Below are positions 25,101 to 35,600 of a DNA stretch of 64,000 nucleotides, piece after piece. Position 1 is the first letter of the stretch. Every line of letters begins with the position of its first letter. The translations under genes were made by a program, and so were the position numbers. Origin of the DNA: Symsagittifera roscoffensis (lineage: Eukaryota > Xenacoelomorpha > Acoela > Convolutidae). Location: contig NC_087062.1 in the NCBI RefSeq assembly GCF_963678635.1, positions 31,766,704 through 31,830,703 on the forward strand. Direction: 5' to 3'. The notes under the pieces were generated by a model. That model saw nothing but the letters and a program-made list of their open reading frames with translations, did no database searches and was not told the origin of the DNA.

Positions 25101-28100
25101 TGGGGATCAAAGTATTTCTGTATCCATCCTCCACTCATCTGCGTGCCAGTCCTTTGCTCTTTCATTGGAAAGTGTCAATTTTTCTTCGTCTAAAATTCCA
25201 TTGGGCGGTTTACCAGATGTCAGTTGTTTCCAAATAGTGACTGGTTTTATATTAAAATGTATTTCGAAAGGAGAGCATTTACTTTTTGATTGTTAAGAGG
25301 ACCGAAGGTTCCAGATAGTTTTTGAGACAACATCTTGTAATGTACATTTTTCAAATTCGTGGGCAATTGCCAACAGTTTAATTTTTACAGTATAAACAAG
25401 GTTCTCAATTAATCTATTGGAGCGAAGTTCTCCTACTGTACAAAATTTCAATTTGATATTGTTCGAATTGCAAAACAATTTGAAATCCTGGCTTTTAAAA
25501 CAAGATACATGATCTACACAAATTTAGCAGGGTATGCCATGAAAAAATATGTAGTTTTGAAGGAATTTGATAACTATTTTTGACGATGTATATGTAGTAA
25601 TTTTTTCCGAATGAATTTTTAAAAATCGGTTGTTGCAAAGTAAAATATATTTATCTGAGCCCCAGTGAGAATCTAGAGGACCGGCGAAATCTAAGTTGGG
25701 TTCCAGTAAGGGGAGAAGTTTAATAGATTGAGAATTAAGAGTTATGCTTTTTAAATTTTTACACTTCTTTGTACATTCTGGACAATTTAGGATAAAATGA
25801 TAATAAACCTGTCTGTAAATGTGGGGCCACCAGATGTATTGGGCTAAGCATTTTATTCCAAATGACCAGGATGTTTTTCATGGAGTGTTTTCATCATTGT
25901 ATTTCTCAAGGTAAAAGGGATAACTATTTACCGTTCATGTATAATAATCCGTCGGATTCGTGTAAGTCTCGTACGTAGTGGTGGAAATATGGGAAATTTG
26001 CATTATTCGCCCCAACTTTGTTTTGAACTGTTTTTATGATAGAGCTCAACAGTGGGTCGTCTTTGGTTCGGAAAGCTCCTAATTTGGCATAAAATAATGA
26101 ATTTAAATCTAATGGACAATCGGGCAACTTCAAAATTTCGCGCGGAATTTGTTTACAAGTTTTTCGTGATCTGATAACAATGGGAATTCTAAAGAAATTT
26201 TAATACCGGATGTGGACAGAATAATCAAAATTTCATTAATTTCCATTTAAACAATATTTACAATTTTTTTATCTAAGCTGAATTAATCATGATACAATTA
26301 AGAAAAAAAAGTATGAAAATGCTGAATTGGAAATAGACATTTTTAAAGAGTTAATATTTGAATAATCCGAAAGAATACTTTTTGAAGTACAAACTTCAGT
26401 TCGATGATTTGAATCTTAAATTGAAAAATTCGCGTAAATAGATTTTAGAACTGATGCTAAAAGGTAACTACGTAACCTTGCGTAATCGGAATTTTCCAAA
26501 TTTGAGCCAATAGCTGAGCATGTCAGTGTTTATCCGAAGAACAAATTGCTTTCTTGGTTTTATCTATATTCGCAACTACAAGTTCATCGTCATAATTTGA
26601 TGGGGTTAGGGTTTTTCCAGATGGAATTCTTGAAATTAAATCAGTGAATCCTTTACCTTTTCCTGCCAAGTGCTTAATTGTAAAATCAAACGGTAGTAAA
26701 CAATCAACCCATCTTGTTAGTCTGCTGTGATATGTTTCATTCTCGTGGTTTATTGAAAGGACGGAAAATTTTGCTTTATGATCTGTAATTACTTCAAACT
26801 CTGATCCATAAAGGTAAATTCTATAGTGTTCTACCGCCCAAACTACTCCTAAAAGTTCTAATTTATAAGTGGAATCTTTAGATTTGTGTAGATTTAAAAA
26901 CCGAGAGGCAAAGGAAATCGTTTTTCAGTAATTCCCGTGGAGTTGTTCTAGGGATGCTCCTAATTAGTTACGCGATGCGTCGATTTTTATTATAGTTTTA
27001 CATTTTACATCGAAATGCATCTTTTCTGTCAGATTGATAATTTCTTGTTTGAATTTCTCGAAAGCTTTTGTATGGTCAAGATTCCAATGGAAAATAGATT
27101 TCTTTTTAACAGGACGGAGCGAGCTTTCGAAAGATACCTAATTTGGCACGAACTTATTATATTAATTTATGGACCACAGAAAGGGTCTGAATTCCTTCAG
27201 TTTTTTGGGGATAGGTTGTACTTTATTGCTTTTGTTTTATCCAACAACGGAAAAAATTTCATTACTTGACATTTTAAATCGCAATCATTTGATTTCTCTT
27301 TGCAAAAATGTGCATTTTGTCCACTTAATTGCAAAACTATAATCGTCAAACGTTGATAAGGTTTTGTAGACAATGTTTTTGTGGTCTAAGAAGCTTCCTT
27401 TGGATGCAATTAAAACGTCGTCTAAGTAAAAATTTGTAAAAGGAATCGTCCCTAACGTTGAGTCCATGACTGTTTGAAAATCGTTAGGTATATCGCCCAA
27501 TCCATAAAAACCAGTTAAAAATTGATAAGTGCCAGTAATTTCACCGCCTACTATTCTAAAATTACACTGATTACTAGTAAATTTGCTAAGGGGAGTTGAC
27601 TATAGGCATTTTTCCAATCCAGTTTAATAAATCGTACTTCTCCAACGGAATCATTTGAAATTTGTGCCGCTACGTTATCTACAAGCTCGTGAATATTCGG
27701 CATTTAGTATTTAATTTTGTAGATCTGCTTGTTGCTAAATTTTGAATCTAGTGCCAACTTGATCGATTTGTCTTTCTTACAAGTAATGACAATTGGGCTG
27801 ATAAAGCGATCTTAATCGCAATTTTGCAACTTTTTAATGTTTCCCTCATTTTTTAGCCGGTTAAATTCAGTTTTAACTGAATCAAGTAAGTGGAGAGGAA
27901 CGCGTCTACCTTTCAATTGGATTGGCTTTAAAGGTTCGTGAAAATAGTTTTTTATTTTCCCAATCCAATGAAATAGACTATTAAAAGTAATAGAGATGTG
28001 AGTTATTTCCTTGTTTTTTTTCCGCGGTGGAAATAAAATTTATTGACTTACACATCTTGTTCGTCTGGAAAAGGGGAAAGTATTTCTGTGATATTTCTAT

Positions 28101-31100
28101 CCCCACTTTGGGAAGGTTGTCATTACCGAGGAGTTTTCTCTCGTGTCCTTCTGTCCGGAAGAAGTGGCAGTCATTGTGTGACCATCCATTTGAGAAGATC
28201 GGAAGTATCACTGTGCTGGAGATGTTGATGGCATTGTCTGTGAACCCGCAGTATAAGTCCTTGGTTGCTTTGTTCGCTGAATAAATTTTTAGATAAGGAT
28301 CCCGTAACTTCAATTCATGTATATCGTTCTTCTTGACAAAATTGACCGGGCTATTAGAGTCCACTTGGATGTTTAAAATTACTTGGTTTTCCTTCCCGAG
28401 GCCAATATTTATTACTTTCTTAAGTTTTTTTCCATCATTGTCAAAAACTGTAGTTACAATTAATACAGAATAATTGTCGTTTTCATTTTTTCCAGATTCC
28501 GACTATGCATTGGTCACGCCACAACATTCTCTATTTACATGGTCCAAATTTAAGTCCGGATGATCCGACGGAATATATTCTGCGTTATCTACTGTTTGAG
28601 ATTTTACAATGTTTACTACTTTTTTACGACAAGATTTACAGAGTCTGGTGAAACGGCCTTTATATTTACAGGATGTACAAGTTGTGTCTTTCGCTGGACA
28701 AACAACAAGGTGTCCTTTTAAAAAAATCCAGCCACATTTTATACAGATATTGCTCCGTTCAATATTTAGGGTTGGTTCTCTTTTGACGTTAAAAGGGTTG
28801 TAAGATTTGTTTACGGATGATCCGTTGGATTTAAAAGTATTTGTTGTTTTTAAATGGTTGGAAATTGTTTTTTCATCGATCAGGGCAACGTTAAGTGTTT
28901 TCCACGGTGGTAAGATTTCGGTCAGGAGCTTTCGTTGTATATCATATTTTTAATGTTATTTATGAAAATTTCCCTGATCCATTCGTCCTCTCCGGCGGCT
29001 ATGTCACACTTTTCAGCCATTTCAGCTAAAGCTCCCCAAAATTGTTCTATTGACTCTTTGTCTCATTGTTTTTGTTTAACAACTTGTGCCTTTTGAATGT
29101 GACTTTTATTTTCCTGACAAAAGTGGTTGCTAAGTGTTCCCAAAACTCTTTGAAAGAATTTTGAAGTATTTTTACCTTATGTGAACTTCTGCCCAAAGAT
29201 TCGTTTTCCCTCGATTCCTAGGGCTAAATAGAGGATAGAACGTAGTTTCTTGTCGGCTTCCCCTATTCTCATTCCGTTAAGTTTCTTGATTTCGGATTTA
29301 ATAGATGCCGCTTCCTCGTCGTAATAGATGCCGCCCAAACGATTTAATAGATGCCACCCAAACGATTTAATAGATGCCGCCCAAACTACTCCTAAAAGTT
29401 CTAATTTATTAGTGGAATATTTGGATTCGTGTAGATTTACAAACCGAGAGGCAAAGGAAATCGTTTTTCAGTAATTCCCGTGGAGTTGCTCTAGGGATGC
29501 TCCTAATCCGTTACGTTACGCGATGCGTCAATTTTTATTATAGTTTTACATTTTACATCGAAATGCATCTTTTCTGTCAGATTGATAATTTCTTCTTTGA
29601 ATTTCTCGAAAGTTTTTGTATGGTCAAGATTCCAATGGAAAATAGATTTCTTTTTAACAGGACGGAGCGAGTTTTCGAAAGATACCTAATTTGGCACGAA
29701 CTTAATATATTAATTTATGGACCAGAGAAATGGTCTGAATTCCTTCAGTTTTTTGGGGATAGGTTGTCCTTTATTGCTTTTGTTTTGTCCAACAACGGAC
29801 AAAATCCCTTACTGGAAATTTTAAATCGCAATCATTTGATTTTGACCACTTAACTTCAAAACTATAATCGTCAAACGTTGATAATGTTTTGTAGACAAGG
29901 TTTTTGTGGTCTAAGAAGCTTCCCTTGGATGCAATTAAAACATCGTCTAAGTAACAATTTGTAAAAGGAATCGTCCCTAACGTTGAGTCGTTTGAAAATC
30001 GTTAGGTATATTGCCCAATCCATAAAAACCAATTAAAAACTGATAGGTGCCAGTAATTCCACCGCCTACTATTCTAAAATTACACTGATTACTAGTAAAC
30101 CTGCCTACGGTGAGTTGACTATAGGCATTTTTCCAATCCAGGTTAGTAAACCGTACTTCTCCAACGGAATCATTTAAAATTTGTGCTGCTACGTTATCTA
30201 CAAGCTCGTGAATATTCGGCAATTAGTATTTATTTTTGTAGATCTGCTTGTTGCTAAATTTTGAATTTAGTGTCAACTTGATGGATTTGTTTTTCTCACA
30301 AGTAATGACAATTGGGCTGATAAAACAATCTTAATCGCAATATAGCAACTTTTTAATGTTTTTCCTCATTTTTAGCCGGTTAAATTCAGTTTTAAGTGAA
30401 TCAAGTAAGTGGAGAGGAACGCGTCTACCTTTCAACTGGATTGGCTTTAAAGGTTCGTGAAAATGGTTTATTTTCATCTGATTTTTTATTTTCCCAATCC
30501 AATGAAATAGAATATTAAAAGTCATAGAGATGTGAGTGATTTCCTTGTTTTTTTCCATGGTGGAAATAAAGTTGATTGACTAACACATCTCGTTCGTCTA
30601 GAAAAGGGGAAAGTATTTCTGTGATATTTCTATCCCCACTTTGGGAAGTTTGTCATTAACGAGGAGTTTTCTCTCGTATCCTTCTGTCCGGAAGAAGTGG
30701 CAGTCATTGTGTGACCATCCATTTGAGAAGATCGGAAGTATCACTGTGCTGGAGATGTTGATGGCATTGTCCGTGAACCCGCAGTATAAGTCCTTGGTTG
30801 CTTTGTTCACTGAATAAACTTTTAGATAAGGATCCTGTAACTTCAATTCTTGTATATCGTTCTTCTTGACAACATTGACCGGGCTGGTAGAGTCTACTTG
30901 GATGTTTAAAATTACTTGGTTTTCCTTCCCGAGGCCAATATTTATTAGTTTCTTAAGTTCTTTTCCATCATTGTCGAAAACTGTAGTTACAATTAATACA
31001 GAATAATTGTCGTTTTCATTTTGTCCAGATTCCGACCATGCATTGGTCACGCCACAACATTCTCTATTTACATGGTCCAAATTTAAACCGGATGATCCGA

Positions 31101-32656
31101 CGGAATATATTCTGCATTATCTACTGTTTGAGATTTTACAATGTTTACTACTTTTTTACGACAAGATTTACAGAGTCTGGTGAAACGGCCTTTATATTTA
31201 CAGGATGTACAAGTTGTGTCTTTCGCTGGACAAACAACAAGGTGTCCTTTTAAAAAATTCCAGCCACATTTTATACAGATATTGCTCCGTTCAATATTTA
31301 GGGTTGGTTCTCTTTTGACGTTAAAAGGGATGTAAGATTTGTTTACGGATGATCCGTTGGATTTAAAACTATTTGTTGTTTTTAAATGGTTGGAAATTTT
31401 TTTTTCATCGATCAGGGCAACGTTAAGTGTTTCCCACGGTGGTAAGGTTTCGGTCAGGTGTTTTCGTTGTATATCAGACTTTTTCATTTTATTTATGAAA
31501 ATTTCCCTGATCCATTCGTCCTCTCCGGCGGCTATGTCACACTTTTTAGCCATTTCAGCTAAAGCTCCCCAAAATTGTTCTATTGACTCTTTGTCTCATT
31601 GTTTTTGTTTAACAACTTGTGCCTTTTGAATGTGACTTTTATTTTCTTGACGAAAGTGGTTGCTAAGTGTTCCCAAAACTCTTTGAAAGAATTTTGAAGT
31701 ATTTTTACCTTATGTGAACTTCTGCCCAAAGATTCGTTTTCCCTCGTTTCCTAGGGCTAAATAGAGGATTGAACGTAGTTTCTTGTCGGCTTCCTCTATT
31801 CTCATTCCATTGAGTTTCTTGATTTTGGATTTAATAGATGCCGCTTGCTCGTCGTCGTAACGTTTTTGTTCTGGGATATTTCTCTCTAACCTAGTTTTTC
31901 TTTTGGAATTACGATTCGGTTTCCGTCGGTTTTCCAGTTTTGGTGGACGAGGATGGTGTCTTTCCGATGGGCTTAGAAGATTCTCAATATCTACATTTTC
32001 TTTCGCGATGATTGCTAAGTGAAAAAGATCACTCCAATCTTCCCAAGGGATAGGTGGGTTCACTGTGTGGTTCTGCCAGAGTGGAGGTATTACTCTCATG
32101 CTAGATTCGTTATGTGACTGCGCCATGATAAATGTTATTTTTTTGCAGCTAATTCTACTTTATACAGTTAAGAGCATAAAAGGATAAAAGTGAATTTGTC
32201 TTAAGTTAAAACATTAAAAAGTGACGAAGCATTCTCTCGGCCGGAGATAATGAAAGAGTGAAGGTCAGACATAAGTGACCTGTTAGATTGATTACATAAG
32301 TCATTAGTTGAGCTAGAATAGACATCTAGACTAGTGTGAGTAGACACATGGTGAGAACTTCATGGATGTCTCAACAATCTCCTAAGTACCTATTAACGAG
32401 TTAACTATTTAAAAAAGTGAACGGTTCAGCATGTGCGAGTTCTGTACCAAGCAACGAAGCCCCACCCCTTTTGCAAAGGGGGGGTAGTTAAAGAGATCAG
32501 AACTGCATTATCCTACCTGGAAGCTGCATGCTCGGAATCAGTACCCGCGACAGCTAGTACATGCACTTCCCGGTGATCGTTGGAGAGGGTGGGTCTCTTG
32601 GCGAAGTTCTTACTCCTCAGTAGGTGCCGCTCCTTCTTGCTCAAACTCGTCTCCAT
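21895..32656 (-). CDS. Small protein with a GIY-YIG-like domain, 3 exons
   Basis: A 212-residue protein from exons 32656-32517, 22782-22560 and 22170-21895 (minus strand). Exon 1 ends two bases into a codon and exon 2 starts with the missing base. The second junction is phase 0. The N-terminus is basic (METSLSKKERHLLRSKNFAK). From residue 84 there is S-G-L-Y-Q-I-G, then V-Y-I-G at 104-107, Arg116, a Glu-rich helix at 158-168 and P-R-F-N at 176-179. This is the order expected of the GIY-YIG nuclease fold (GIY, YIG, catalytic Arg, helix Glu, final Asn). The acidic C-terminus ends TDDVMHV. GIY-YIG proteins cut DNA in repair, recombination or selfish elements. Here only the fold signature is seen, and activity is inferred. 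The LTR retroelement lies wholly within intron 1. It does not match SLX1 or ANKLE1 layouts that I know. Confidence 0.75.
22560..22782 (-). CDS. GIY-YIG-like gene exon 2 (GLY...VYIG)
   Basis: Acceptor 'gcttcctcag' and consensus donor GTAAGT. Encodes residues 48-121, including both signature strands and Arg116. It is much GC-richer than the flanking introns. Confidence 0.85.
22783..23231 (-). other. Intron 1 of the GIY-YIG-like gene, part downstream of the retroelement
   Basis: AT-rich intron DNA between exon 2 and the left end of the retroelement. No feature recognised in it. Confidence 0.5.
23232..23415 (-). repeat. 3' LTR of the gypsy element (diverged)
   Basis: Aligns with 32133-32324 from 'tgtta' through 'agctaattctactttataca' to 'ctagaataga'. 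It lacks ~14 bp present in the other LTR and has many substitutions, so the insertion is old. Its outer end reads TGTTAC on the plus strand. Confidence 0.8.
23416..23890 (-). other. 3' untranslated part of the retroelement
   Basis: No coding pattern. A clear polypurine tract next to the LTR is not visible, which leaves the exact LTR boundary uncertain. Confidence 0.45.
23890..25290 (-). pseudogene. Retroelement pol: integrase C-terminal part and tail
   Basis: The frame at 24605-24024 is acidic and Ser/Asn-rich. It continues in a second frame (GLPKFYGNCYY...) after an A6G3 run near 24180, so a one-base slip is likely. The second frame ends near 23890. Its last ~30 residues (DESLRIAIDNCDGNMDLASE and following) look like a small UBA/CUE-type helical pattern, which is a weak guess. 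Confidence 0.6.
25293..26133 (-). pseudogene. Retroelement integrase remnant
   Basis: The frame at 26133-25924 is the linker before integrase (LGAFRTKDDPLL...LLYMNGK). Next comes an HHCC zinc-finger region (LHEKHPGH, then NCPECTKKC) broken by a stop. At 25478-25293 there is N-R-L-I-E-N with TVKIKLLA, matching the end of the catalytic core (SNG..ER..TVK). Acidic catalytic residues between are not intact in a single frame. Confidence 0.75.
26590..26900 (-). pseudogene. Retroelement RNase H remnant
   Basis: The minus-strand translation has YGSEFEVITDHKA, then RLTRWVDCLLPFDFTIKHLAG, a typical RNase H segment of gypsy pol. Confidence 0.75.
27285..27720 (-). pseudogene. Retroelement reverse transcriptase remnant, copy 1
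   Basis: Contains F-Y-L-D-D-V-L-I-A-S (catalytic YLDD) near 27420 and upstream LDWKNAYSQ, the first catalytic Asp region. Frames are broken between them. Confidence 0.8.
27981..28364 (-). pseudogene. Retroelement protease remnant, copy 1
   Basis: Begins V-D-S-N-S-P-V-N-F-V, where an active aspartic protease would have D-[ST]-G. The glycine is replaced (Asn here, Thr in copy 2), so the protease is expected to be dead. Confidence 0.7.
29323..29386. repeat. Junction triplet of the internal duplication
   Basis: Three consecutive ~23-bp units 'gatttaatagatgcc[ag]cccaaac' sit exactly where gag sequence of copy 1 meets RNase H sequence of copy 2. Each parent end carries half of the unit ('gatttaatagatgccgc' in gag and 'ccgcccaaac' in RNase H). 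Confidence 0.85.
29930..30560 (-). pseudogene. Retroelement reverse transcriptase remnant, copy 2
   Basis: The frame at 30222-29977 reads FTNLDWKNAYSQLTV, then CNFRIVGGGITGTYQFLIGF, the RT palm. The YLDD motif follows near 29950 in another frame. Upstream 30558-30331 (HFHEPLKPIQLKGRRVPLHL) is the N-terminal part. Confidence 0.8.
30598..31080 (-). pseudogene. Retroelement protease remnant, copy 2
   Basis: V-D-S-T-S-P-V-N-V-V replaces the canonical D-[ST]-G active-site triplet. The frame otherwise stays open for 160 codons. Confidence 0.7.
31083..32126 (-). pseudogene. Retroelement gag with zinc knuckles, two internal stops
   Basis: The ATG at 32126 begins MAQSHNESSMRVIPPLWQ. The domain with WEDWSDLFHLAI is common at the start of invertebrate gypsy gag. 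TAA follows GQKFT near 31710 and TGA follows VKQKQ near 31590, with the same frame open on each side. C-terminal CIKC...C and CTSCKYKGRFTRLC resemble zinc knuckles, with a His replaced by Arg in the second. Confidence 0.75.
32109..32126 (-). promoter_or_regulatory. Candidate primer-binding site overlapping the gag start
   Basis: Six bases after the LTR end, the minus strand reads ATGGCGCAGTCACATAACG. TGGCGCAGTC begins with the TGG expected to pair with a tRNA 3' CCA, and resembles the end of some tRNA-Ser. It overlaps the gag ATG. Confidence 0.45.
32133..32324 (-). repeat. 5' LTR of the gypsy element, 192 bp
   Basis: In the element's sense it starts TGTCTATTCTAG and ends AAATAACA, and it contains a TATA-like CTGTATAAAG near its 3' end. 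At 192 bp it is short for gypsy elements. Homology with the other LTR stops exactly at this TG. Confidence 0.75.
32325..32516 (-). other. Intron 1 of the GIY-YIG-like gene, part upstream of the retroelement
   Basis: Runs from the donor GTAGGA to the retroelement end. It contains the hairpin-prone 'ccccaccccttttgcaaagg'. Confidence 0.6.
32517..32656 (-). CDS. GIY-YIG-like gene exon 1 (start codon)
   Basis: The ATG at 32656 follows a run of T and 'gaa' (minus sense). The exon encodes 46 codons plus two bases of basic sequence and ends CCAG|GTAGGA. It was missed by simple ORF scanning because of its length. It is assigned to this gene by phase fit, strand, GC-rich composition and the absence of another exon between. 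Confidence 0.72.
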
Positions 32657-35600
32657 TTCAAAAAAAAAAGATATACTATTCCCGTGGCATTAAAGAAATA
32701 ACCAGTTCGACATAAGAGTAGAGAATTAGAAAGAGCAGAAAATCGTAAACTATCAACTTCAAGCTTAATTCCAGCTTAAATTTTAGGAGCCAAACTTTTG
32801 CTGTAAGCTGCAGAGTTAACCCCTACTTTAGCATTCATAAATGTGAAAAAAAATTTATTAAAAAGAAAAGGGAGAAATTGTCATGAGTAAGATACAAGCA
32901 ATTATGGATTTCAATGTCACAGTTCAGTTTTAAATTTCATATTTGATCGCTATAAAAAAACTTCCTGTTGTATATTTCAAGTGCCAATCCATAAATAATT
33001 TTTTCTCGACCTGATTATAATTCTCAGCGTTAGTTTATTGGCGATAAAAGCAAGTGCACTAATTTATGAAACAAGCAATTTAGGCCGGATTGTAAATGTG
33101 ATCCCACTTTATTGCATATTTCTACATGCAGCGGATGTCAGGATTAAGGGTTCTTTTGACCATTTAGAACAAGAGATTATCAAAACTTCATTCCTTATAC
33201 TGACAGTCAGTTTGAATTGGTAGTTCGCATCAGAAGCCTAACGCAGCGCCAGTTACATAGAGGGTAACTAACAAGACTATCTGATTGATTTAAAAGTTAC
33301 ACAGAATGTTCCGAAGACTTTTCCAATGTTCATGCTAAAGGAAACTTAAAATACTCTTACAAGTCAAACGTCAAAATTGAGTTTTGTCGGTTTTTTTAAC
33401 CACATTAACTGTTGTGGAGTTTTATGAAATTTTTAGAAAAGATTTTTTTTTATTTTAAATTAGTGAGACAAACCAACTGAGCTAAACTCATTATCAATAT
33501 ACTATAAAAAGACCAACTTGAGTCGGTCGAAACATCCCGGGTTTCACTTGACACAAAAAATTGAAAATATTGAAAAGTGTCGTCGGGGAATTTTCGGCGT
33601 GTCAGGGGAATCCCTTTGTCCTCTACTGTCAATCAATTTTTGCTTTTTATTCTATTAATAAAAACTTCTTGCTTTGGTTTTATCGAAAAGCTACTTGTCA
33701 ATAAATGATATTAGCCCTCTAATGATGAAGAATGACATTTGTTATTATTGGGGGCATGGGTCGTTTTGGTTTGGTTGTCGGTTCATGGAAGCAAACACGT
33801 AGTCTGATTCTGAAGTTTTTTATAGAAAATTTGGCAGAAATGATCCTCCACCTGAAACGTGCAACTGAGTAGGAGTCATTATAATAAACCAAAAGTTTTA
33901 AGGGCTGCAAAGAAATAGTTTTACTCTGACTAACTAATTTTTTCTGCCAAAGTTTCACTTAGCGTTTTCTTAAATACCTTGGCAATAAAAGGTATTTAAA
34001 GAATCAAACTCAAAGTTTTCTCAATAAAGTTTTTTGTCTTTTTTCAGGAACCTCAAAAATTTATCGAAATGGGTTGAGTGATATATCATATTAAAGCCCT
34101 TTCAGTGTCGAGAAAAACCTATTTAAAATTTTTGATTTTTGATTTAATTTCAAGCTAAAAAGGTTAGATCCTAAGCAGGCTTACAGAAGCTTATTTATGC
34201 CTAATTTAAGCCATGAAAACTTAGTTTTACAAGAGTAAAGTTTAATTTTGGAGTTTTTTTAGCATTGGGGAAAAAATTCAAAGTTCAAAACTTTATTTTG
34301 AATTTTATAAGAACTTTTTGCTATTCTTGTCTTTTTTCTTAAAAACTGTTTTCTAAATTTACCTATTTTACTTTGACTGTCCAATATGTCAGAAATTCAA
34401 AAATGACACAAAATTACATTTTTTTAATGTTGAATTTTAGTTAAATAATTAAATAATTTGTCAAGGAAAATTACTACAAAGTTCTGACGCAGAAGCAAAT
34501 TAGAAAATTTTGAAACCTTTTTCATCACTAGAACAACTTAAGAATTAGAAATCACAGCCCAATTCTATCAAATTTGAAATAACTTTGTTTAAGAACAAAT
34601 TCAACATAAACTCATTTTAAAGTTAAGATAGGTAAGGTTTTAAAACATTTAAACGAAACGTGTTTAGAAAAATTTAGCAAAAAATTACGATTTCATCAAA
34701 AAAAGTATTGATTAACTCTTAATAGATTTAGATAACTGATTTTGGTTTTGAAATCTTACAAAAACTGATAAATCTTTGACAAACACCTAGGGTAGAATCT
34801 AATATTGGAATGTTTTCATAAAAATTTAGGAAATTTTGCTGATATTCATGATGTAACTTGACTTTTTTGTTGAGTAGAAATCTTCTTGAATATAAAATGA
34901 GCTAATTTTATATTTAAACAGTGAAAAAGTGAAAAATTTTCATTAGATTATGCAATTTAAATGAATGGTTTGTAATTTTCAAAAACATGACTATTCTGAC
35001 AATTTTCCGAGTATTCGCAAGTTTTAGCAGATATCAGCAAAGTATATCATGAATCTTCAGAGTTGCGCTTATATTTGATTTTGTTTACCAACTATAAATA
35101 TTCTTGGACAGAAAATGAGTTAAGTATAATTATAAAGTAAAAACATTAGAAATTTTTTGATAGATACTCATACTAAAATGAATGATTTGTATGATTTTTC
35201 TGAAATATGACTGTATTTGAACGTTTTAATGATTTCAGCAAAATTTGATCTTCAAACCACGTCATTTTCAACACTTTCCAAAAAATGATTTAGTTTTAGA
35301 AATTTGTCACCTTAAGTTTAACTTTCATGTTACAAAGTGACAAGAAACTCATTTTTCTGAAAAAGCTCATACCATTGTCTTAGCATGTTACCACAACCAA
35401 TCAATTTTACTTTTATTCTAAAACTACACGTAACACACCATTGATATTTACAAAGTAGATGACGCGCTCCCAAAAAAAAATCCAAAAACATGAAATTTGT
35501 ACACAGAAAAAAAATTGAATTTTTAAACCCTTTTCTTACATGGTACTTACACTGAAACAACAATTTTTTTTCCTTTCTGAAATCATTACAGACTCTATAC

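Larger units (their letters stand above)
26833..29335 (-). repeat. Internal tandem duplication of the retroelement, copy 1
   Basis: About 2.5 kb, repeated at 29371-31860 with high identity. It spans part of RNase H, RT, protease and most of gag. The two copies share the same gag stop codons, so the duplication came after the element was already broken. Confidence 0.88.
29371..31860 (-). repeat. Internal tandem duplication of the retroelement, copy 2
   Basis: Matches 26833-29335. It includes an RNase H fragment (29400-29860), RT, protease and gag. Confidence 0.88.
23232..32324 (-). mobile_element. Degenerate Ty3/gypsy-type LTR retroelement with internal duplication
   Basis: Minus-strand order: short LTR (32324-32133), gag, protease, reverse transcriptase, [2.5-kb tandem duplication repeating RNase H part/RT/PR/gag part], RNase H, integrase with HHCC finger, C-terminal tail, untranslated stretch, LTR (about 23415-23232). 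Order PR-RT-RH-INT and the YLDD RT motif place it in Ty3/gypsy. It is inactive: multiple stops and frameshifts exist, including two in gag shared by both internal copies. No target-site duplication is obvious. It sits in intron 1 of the GIY-YIG-like gene, in the same transcriptional sense. Confidence 0.88.

Noticed and set aside
28027-31629. Plus-strand frames across the retroelement (for example 28027-28284, 31141-31335)
   Set aside because: They are antisense shadows of the minus-strand gag and protease frames, which carry recognisable motifs.
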